From Aliihoeflea sp023389195 (lineage in GTDB: Bacteria; Pseudomonadota; Alphaproteobacteria; Rhizobiales; Rhizobiaceae): a stretch of DNA of 64,000 bases. The position numbers and the translations under genes were made by a program. Positions 61,198 to 64,000 of the stretch are shown piece by piece. The stretch's first letter is position 1; every line of letters starts with the position of its first letter. The stretch spans positions 24,780-88,779 of the forward strand of contig JAEWET010000052.1 of assembly GCA_023389195.1 (NCBI GenBank), written 5' to 3'. Under the pieces are notes generated by a model that did not search any database, was not told the origin of the DNA, and saw only the letters and a program-made list of their open reading frames with translations.

Positions 61198-61752
61198 ATG
61201 AAAGCCAAAGACGCCGACATCCTCAGCATTCCAGGCTACACCAATTCCGGGCCGGATCACTGGCAGACGCGCTGGGAGGAAAAACTTTCGAGCGCGCGCC
61301 GGGTCGAGCAGGCCGAATGGTCGAAGCCTGTTCTGGCCGACTGGAAGGCCAATCTCGTCGCGGCGGTGAATAGCGCCACCAAGCCGGTCATATTGGTCGC
61401 GCATTCGCTCGGGGTCGCGACTGCGGTGCAGGCGGTTCCGGAGTTTCGCAACAAGATTGCCGGCGCGTTCTTCGTCGCGCCGCCCGACGTCGCCAATCCG
61501 AACGTGCGGCCGAGGCACCTGATGACGTTCGGGCCCTATCCGCGCGACCCGCTGCCCTTCCCGTCGATCACGGTGGCGAGCCGCAACGACCCGTTCTGCG
61601 CGTTCGACGTGGCGGAGGACATCGCCGGCGCCTGGGGCTCGCTTTTCATCGACGCGGGCGAGCGCGGGCACATCAACGCCGAATCCGGCCACGGACCGTG
61701 GCCGGAAGGCACGCTGACTTTCGCCAAGTTCGTCTCGCAGCTCACGCCTTAG
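61198..61752 (+). CDS. RBBP9/YdeN-family serine hydrolase
   Basis: The product is 184 residues from the ATG at 61198, which matches the family start (MKAKDADILSIPGYTNSGPDHWQTRWEEKL). An in-frame ATG at 61168 has a better GAGG spacing and may be used. The nucleophile is in VAHSLGVATA, the acid near VASRNDPFCAF, and the His in AGERGHINAESGHGPWPEG. Substrates are unknown. It overlaps the 3' end of the aldolase gene by 11 bases (convergent). Confidence 0.86.
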   Translation: MKAKDADILSIPGYTNSGPDHWQTRWEEKLSSARRVEQAEWSKPVLADWKANLVAAVNSATKPVILVAHSLGVATAVQAVPEFRNKIAGAFFVAPPDVANPNVRPRHLMTFGPYPRDPLPFPSITVASRNDPFCAFDVAEDIAGAWGSLFIDAGERGHINAESGHGPWPEGTLTFAKFVSQLTP

Positions 61753-62503
61753 CGGCGTCGAGCAGGGCCTGGGCGCCCATCGCGATGTAGCGCTGGTCCG
61801 ACCCGAGGGCGATCAGGCGGTAGCCCATGCCCTGATAGCGGGGTGCGAGCTTCGGATCGACCAGATAGATCGCGGCCAGCTTGCCGGCGGCGGCGGCGCG
61901 GCGAGCGATGTCCTCGAGCGTGGCGACCATTTCCGGCAGCGCCGGATCGACCGCCCTGCCCTCGGTCCAGGCGATGGAAAAGTCGGACGGGCCGACGAAG
62001 ACGCCATCGATGCCCGGCACGGCAAGAATGCCGTCGAGCGCATCCAGCGCCTGGCGGGTCTCGATCATCGCCAGCGAAAGCGTCGCCTCGTTCTGGCCCG
62101 AAAGCCAGGCGGCCGAATCGGCGATCCCGTGGCGCGGCATCGCGAAGACCGGGCCCCAGGAGCGCGACCCGAGCGGCGGATACTTCATCGACCGGGCGAA
62201 CGCCTCGGCATCCGCGACCGAATTGACCATCGGCGCGATCACGGCCTCGGCGCCGAAATCGAGCGCGCGGCTTGCCATGTCAAAGCGGCCGACCGGAATG
62301 CGCACGATCGGGTGCTTGCGGGCCGAGATGACCGGGGCAAGCCCGCGCAGGACGCTGTCCTCGTGGTGGCCGCCATGCTGCATGTCGAGCGTGACGGCAC
62401 CGAAACCGGTCGCCGCTACGGCCTCGACCGTCACGGCATCGGGTATGCCCGACCAAGCGGTGAAGACGGTTTGCCCGGCCCGAAGGCGCGCGGCGAGGTT
62501 CAC
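61742..62503 (-). CDS. HpcH/HpaI-family aldolase
   Basis: The product is 253 residues from a GTG in a GTGA overlap with the DUF1476 gene. Landmarks are FGAVTLDMQHGGHHEDSV, VRIPVGRFDMASRALDFGAEAVIAPMVNS, MIETRQALDALDGILAVPGIDGVFVGPSDFSIAW. The Asp/Glu pair for divalent metal and the Arg of HpaI-type class II aldolases are in place. It cleaves 2-keto-4-hydroxy acids to pyruvate and an aldehyde. The physiological substrate is unknown. Confidence 0.9.
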   Translation of the reverse strand: MNLAARLRAGQTVFTAWSGIPDAVTVEAVAATGFGAVTLDMQHGGHHEDSVLRGLAPVISARKHPIVRIPVGRFDMASRALDFGAEAVIAPMVNSVADAEAFARSMKYPPLGSRSWGPVFAMPRHGIADSAAWLSGQNEATLSLAMIETRQALDALDGILAVPGIDGVFVGPSDFSIAWTEGRAVDPALPEMVATLEDIARRAAAAGKLAAIYLVDPKLAPRYQGMGYRLIALGSDQRYIAMGAQALLDAAKA

Positions 62504-62817
62504 GACGCCTCGATCTGACGGACCGCGGTCGCGAGCAGTTCCTCCATCGTGCGGCGAATCTGGTGATCGGACTGCTGCACGCCGCCTTCGTCGAAATCCT
62601 TGCGAATCTTGCGGAAGACGTCGTGGTCGCCCGCTTCCTCGAAATCCGATGCGACCACTTCGCGGGCATAGGCGTCGGCCTCGTCGCCGTTCTTTCCCAG
62701 CTTTTCCGCCGCCCAGAGCCCGAGCAGCTTGTTGCGGCGCGCCATGGCCTTGAATTTCAGCTCCTCGTCATGGGCGAACTTGCGCTCGAAACCTTCTTCG
62801 CGATCCTTCAGGCTCAT
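62500..62817 (-). CDS. DUF1476, F1-ATPase inhibitory zeta subunit
   Basis: The product is 105 residues starting MSLKDREEGFERKFAHDEELKFKAMARRNKLLGLWAAEKLG, the signature of the alphaproteobacterial zeta subunit. In Paracoccus-like organisms this protein blocks ATP hydrolysis by the F1Fo ATP synthase. It is divergent from purC with a 267-base intergenic region. Confidence 0.93.
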   Translation of the reverse strand: MSLKDREEGFERKFAHDEELKFKAMARRNKLLGLWAAEKLGKNGDEADAYAREVVASDFEEAGDHDVFRKIRKDFDEGGVQQSDHQIRRTMEELLATAVRQIEAS

Positions 62818-63084
62818 CGGCCAACCTCATCATCACTGCAATTTCATGCCCTTGCGGCAGCGGCCACGTTGCCCATGGACGCCACGGCCAATATGGGGGC
62901 AAGAATGGCGGGGCGAAAGACCCAATCGGTCGGCACGCGCTCGCCTGTGGGCGCGGTCATTTGGTGATTGAGCCCAGGGGTCACATGCGCTAGAGAGCGG
63001 GCAAGTTCAGTAACCTTCCGCAATTCCTGCGGATGACAGGCTGCCGGGCCCTATCCGTTCCGGCCACCGAGACCAGAGACCGCC

Positions 63085-63876
63085 ATGAACCGTCGCCGCC
63101 GCATCTACGAAGGCAAGGCCAAGATTCTCTATGAAGGCCCCGAGCCCGGCACGCTGATCCAGTTCTTCAAGGACGACGCCACCGCCTTCAACAAGAAGAA
63201 GCACGAAGTGGTCGACGGCAAGGGCGTGCTCAACAACCGGATTTCCGAGCACATCTTCACCCATCTCAACCGGATGGGCATCCCGACCCATTTCATCCGC
63301 CGCCTGAACATGCGCGAGCAGTTGATCAAGGAAGTCGAGATCATCCCGCTCGAGGTCGTGGTGCGCAACGTGGCGGCGGGCTCGCTCGCCAAGCGGCTCG
63401 GCATCGAGGAAGGCACCGTCCTGCCGCGCTCGATCATCGAATTCTACTACAAGGCCGACGCGCTCGACGACCCGATGGTCTCCGAAGAGCACATCACGGC
63501 CTTCGGCTGGGCCGCGCCGCAGGAACTCGACGACATCATGGCGCTCGCCATCCGCGTCAACGATTTCCTCTCCGGCCTCTTCCTCGGCGTCGGCATCCAG
63601 CTCGTCGACTTTAAGATCGAATGCGGCCGCCTCTACGAGGGCGACATGATGCGCATCGTCGTCGCCGACGAGATTTCGCCGGATTCGTGCCGGTTGTGGG
63701 ACGTCGCGACGCAGGACAAGCTCGACAAGGACCGTTTCCGCCGCGACATGGGCGGCCTTGTGGAAGCCTATCAGGAGGTGGCGCGCCGCCTCGGCATCAT
63801 GAACGAGAACGAGGCGAAGAAGCCCTCCGGGCCGGTGCTCGTCTCCTCCAAGCCCGATGGCGAAACCCGCCACTAG
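63085..63876 (+). CDS. purC: Phosphoribosylaminoimidazole-succinocarboxamide synthase
   Basis: The product is 263 residues. SAICAR synthetase landmarks are RRRIYEGKAKILYEGPEPGTLIQFFKDDATAFN, LEVVVRNVAAGSLAKRLG, LVDFKIECGR and VVADEISPDSCRLWD. It acts in the purine pathway, and its product is the substrate of PurB. purS follows 86 bases downstream. Confidence 0.97.
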   Translation: MNRRRRIYEGKAKILYEGPEPGTLIQFFKDDATAFNKKKHEVVDGKGVLNNRISEHIFTHLNRMGIPTHFIRRLNMREQLIKEVEIIPLEVVVRNVAAGSLAKRLGIEEGTVLPRSIIEFYYKADALDDPMVSEEHITAFGWAAPQELDDIMALAIRVNDFLSGLFLGVGIQLVDFKIECGRLYEGDMMRIVVADEISPDSCRLWDVATQDKLDKDRFRRDMGGLVEAYQEVARRLGIMNENEAKKPSGPVLVSSKPDGETRH

Positions 63877-63962
63877 TTTTAGCCGCATTTATGCGACGCC
63901 GGATGTTTCCATCCGTGCTCACAAAATGCTCTGAGCCGCCTGAAACCGGAGAGCTGTGCGAC

Positions 63963-64000
63963 ATGATCAAGGCACGCGTGACCGTAACGCTGAAGAACGG
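63963..64000 (+). CDS. purS: PurS, FGAM synthase subunit, 5' end only
   Basis: Only the first 12 codons lie in the window (MIKARVTVTLKN). This is the usual PurS opening, and the purC-purS order is standard in alphaproteobacteria; purQ and purL are expected next. The gene runs off the right edge. Confidence 0.85.
   Translation, partial: MIKARVTVTLKN

Noticed and set aside
1..64000. tRNA, rRNA, riboswitch or integrated mobile element
   Set aside because: No sequence with the conserved RNA features, attachment-site duplications, integrases or phage genes was found on reading both strands; a covariance-model scan was not possible.

Overview
The window is high-GC DNA packed with genes. The gene content and small details (TTG and GTG starts, DUF1127 and DUF3008 small proteins, a DUF1476 ATP synthase zeta subunit, TamAB, and a purB ... 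purC-purS arrangement) point to an alphaproteobacterium of the Hyphomicrobiales (Rhizobiales), most like the Phyllobacteriaceae/Mesorhizobium side. No rRNA, tRNA, CRISPR array, transposase, integrase or phage gene was seen, so this looks like ordinary chromosome carrying a large metabolic accessory block.

Region 1 (1-24.2 kb) is a methylated-amine / one-carbon block. It opens inside a corrinoid methyl-transfer cluster: the end of a methylenetetrahydrofolate reductase-like gene, a methyltetrahydrofolate:corrinoid methyltransferase, and a [2Fe-2S]-ASKHA reductive activator of corrinoid proteins. Next come a LysR regulator divergent from two small DUF1127-like genes, a tiny orphan gene with its own terminator, and a GlxA/GbdR-type AraC regulator. 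Then come three separate FAD + GcvT-type (dimethylglycine/sarcosine dehydrogenase-like) enzymes, a complete heterotetrameric sarcosine oxidase operon soxB-D-A-G, a PLP aminotransferase, a nitroreductase and an alpha/beta hydrolase. The shared theme is moving N-methyl groups onto tetrahydrofolate, both oxidatively (flavoenzymes) and by a corrinoid route.

Region 2 (24.2-48.6 kb) is housekeeping and envelope: otsB-otsA trehalose synthesis, tamA-tamB outer-membrane assembly, a multi-PAS HWE histidine kinase, a FadE-type acyl-CoA dehydrogenase, an orphan TadG-like von Willebrand protein, an alanine/sodium symporter, a DUF192-hydrolase-hydrolase operon, a double cold-shock protein, glyoxalase I, a J-domain protein, and several small or secreted proteins.

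Region 3 (48.6-54.8 kb) is a tight seven-gene minus-strand operon: flavin reductase, MoxR ATPase, CoxE-type VWA protein, split XdhC, a fused molybdopterin-binding/MocA-like nucleotidyltransferase and a secreted esterase. This is a maturation set for a molybdenum hydroxylase whose structural genes are not in the window.

Region 4 (55-64 kb) has an orphan periplasmic binding protein coupled to a P1 (DmpA-like) peptidase, a DUF2259 protein, purB, small secreted or membrane proteins, a two-domain VOC dioxygenase-like protein, an RBBP9-type hydrolase, an HpcH/HpaI aldolase, the zeta subunit, and purC with the start of purS.

At least seven large palindromic intergenic repeats (100-150 bp, several families) are scattered through the window, four of them of one family. 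The + strand also seems to change from C-rich on the left to G-rich around 48-57 kb whichever strand is coding.
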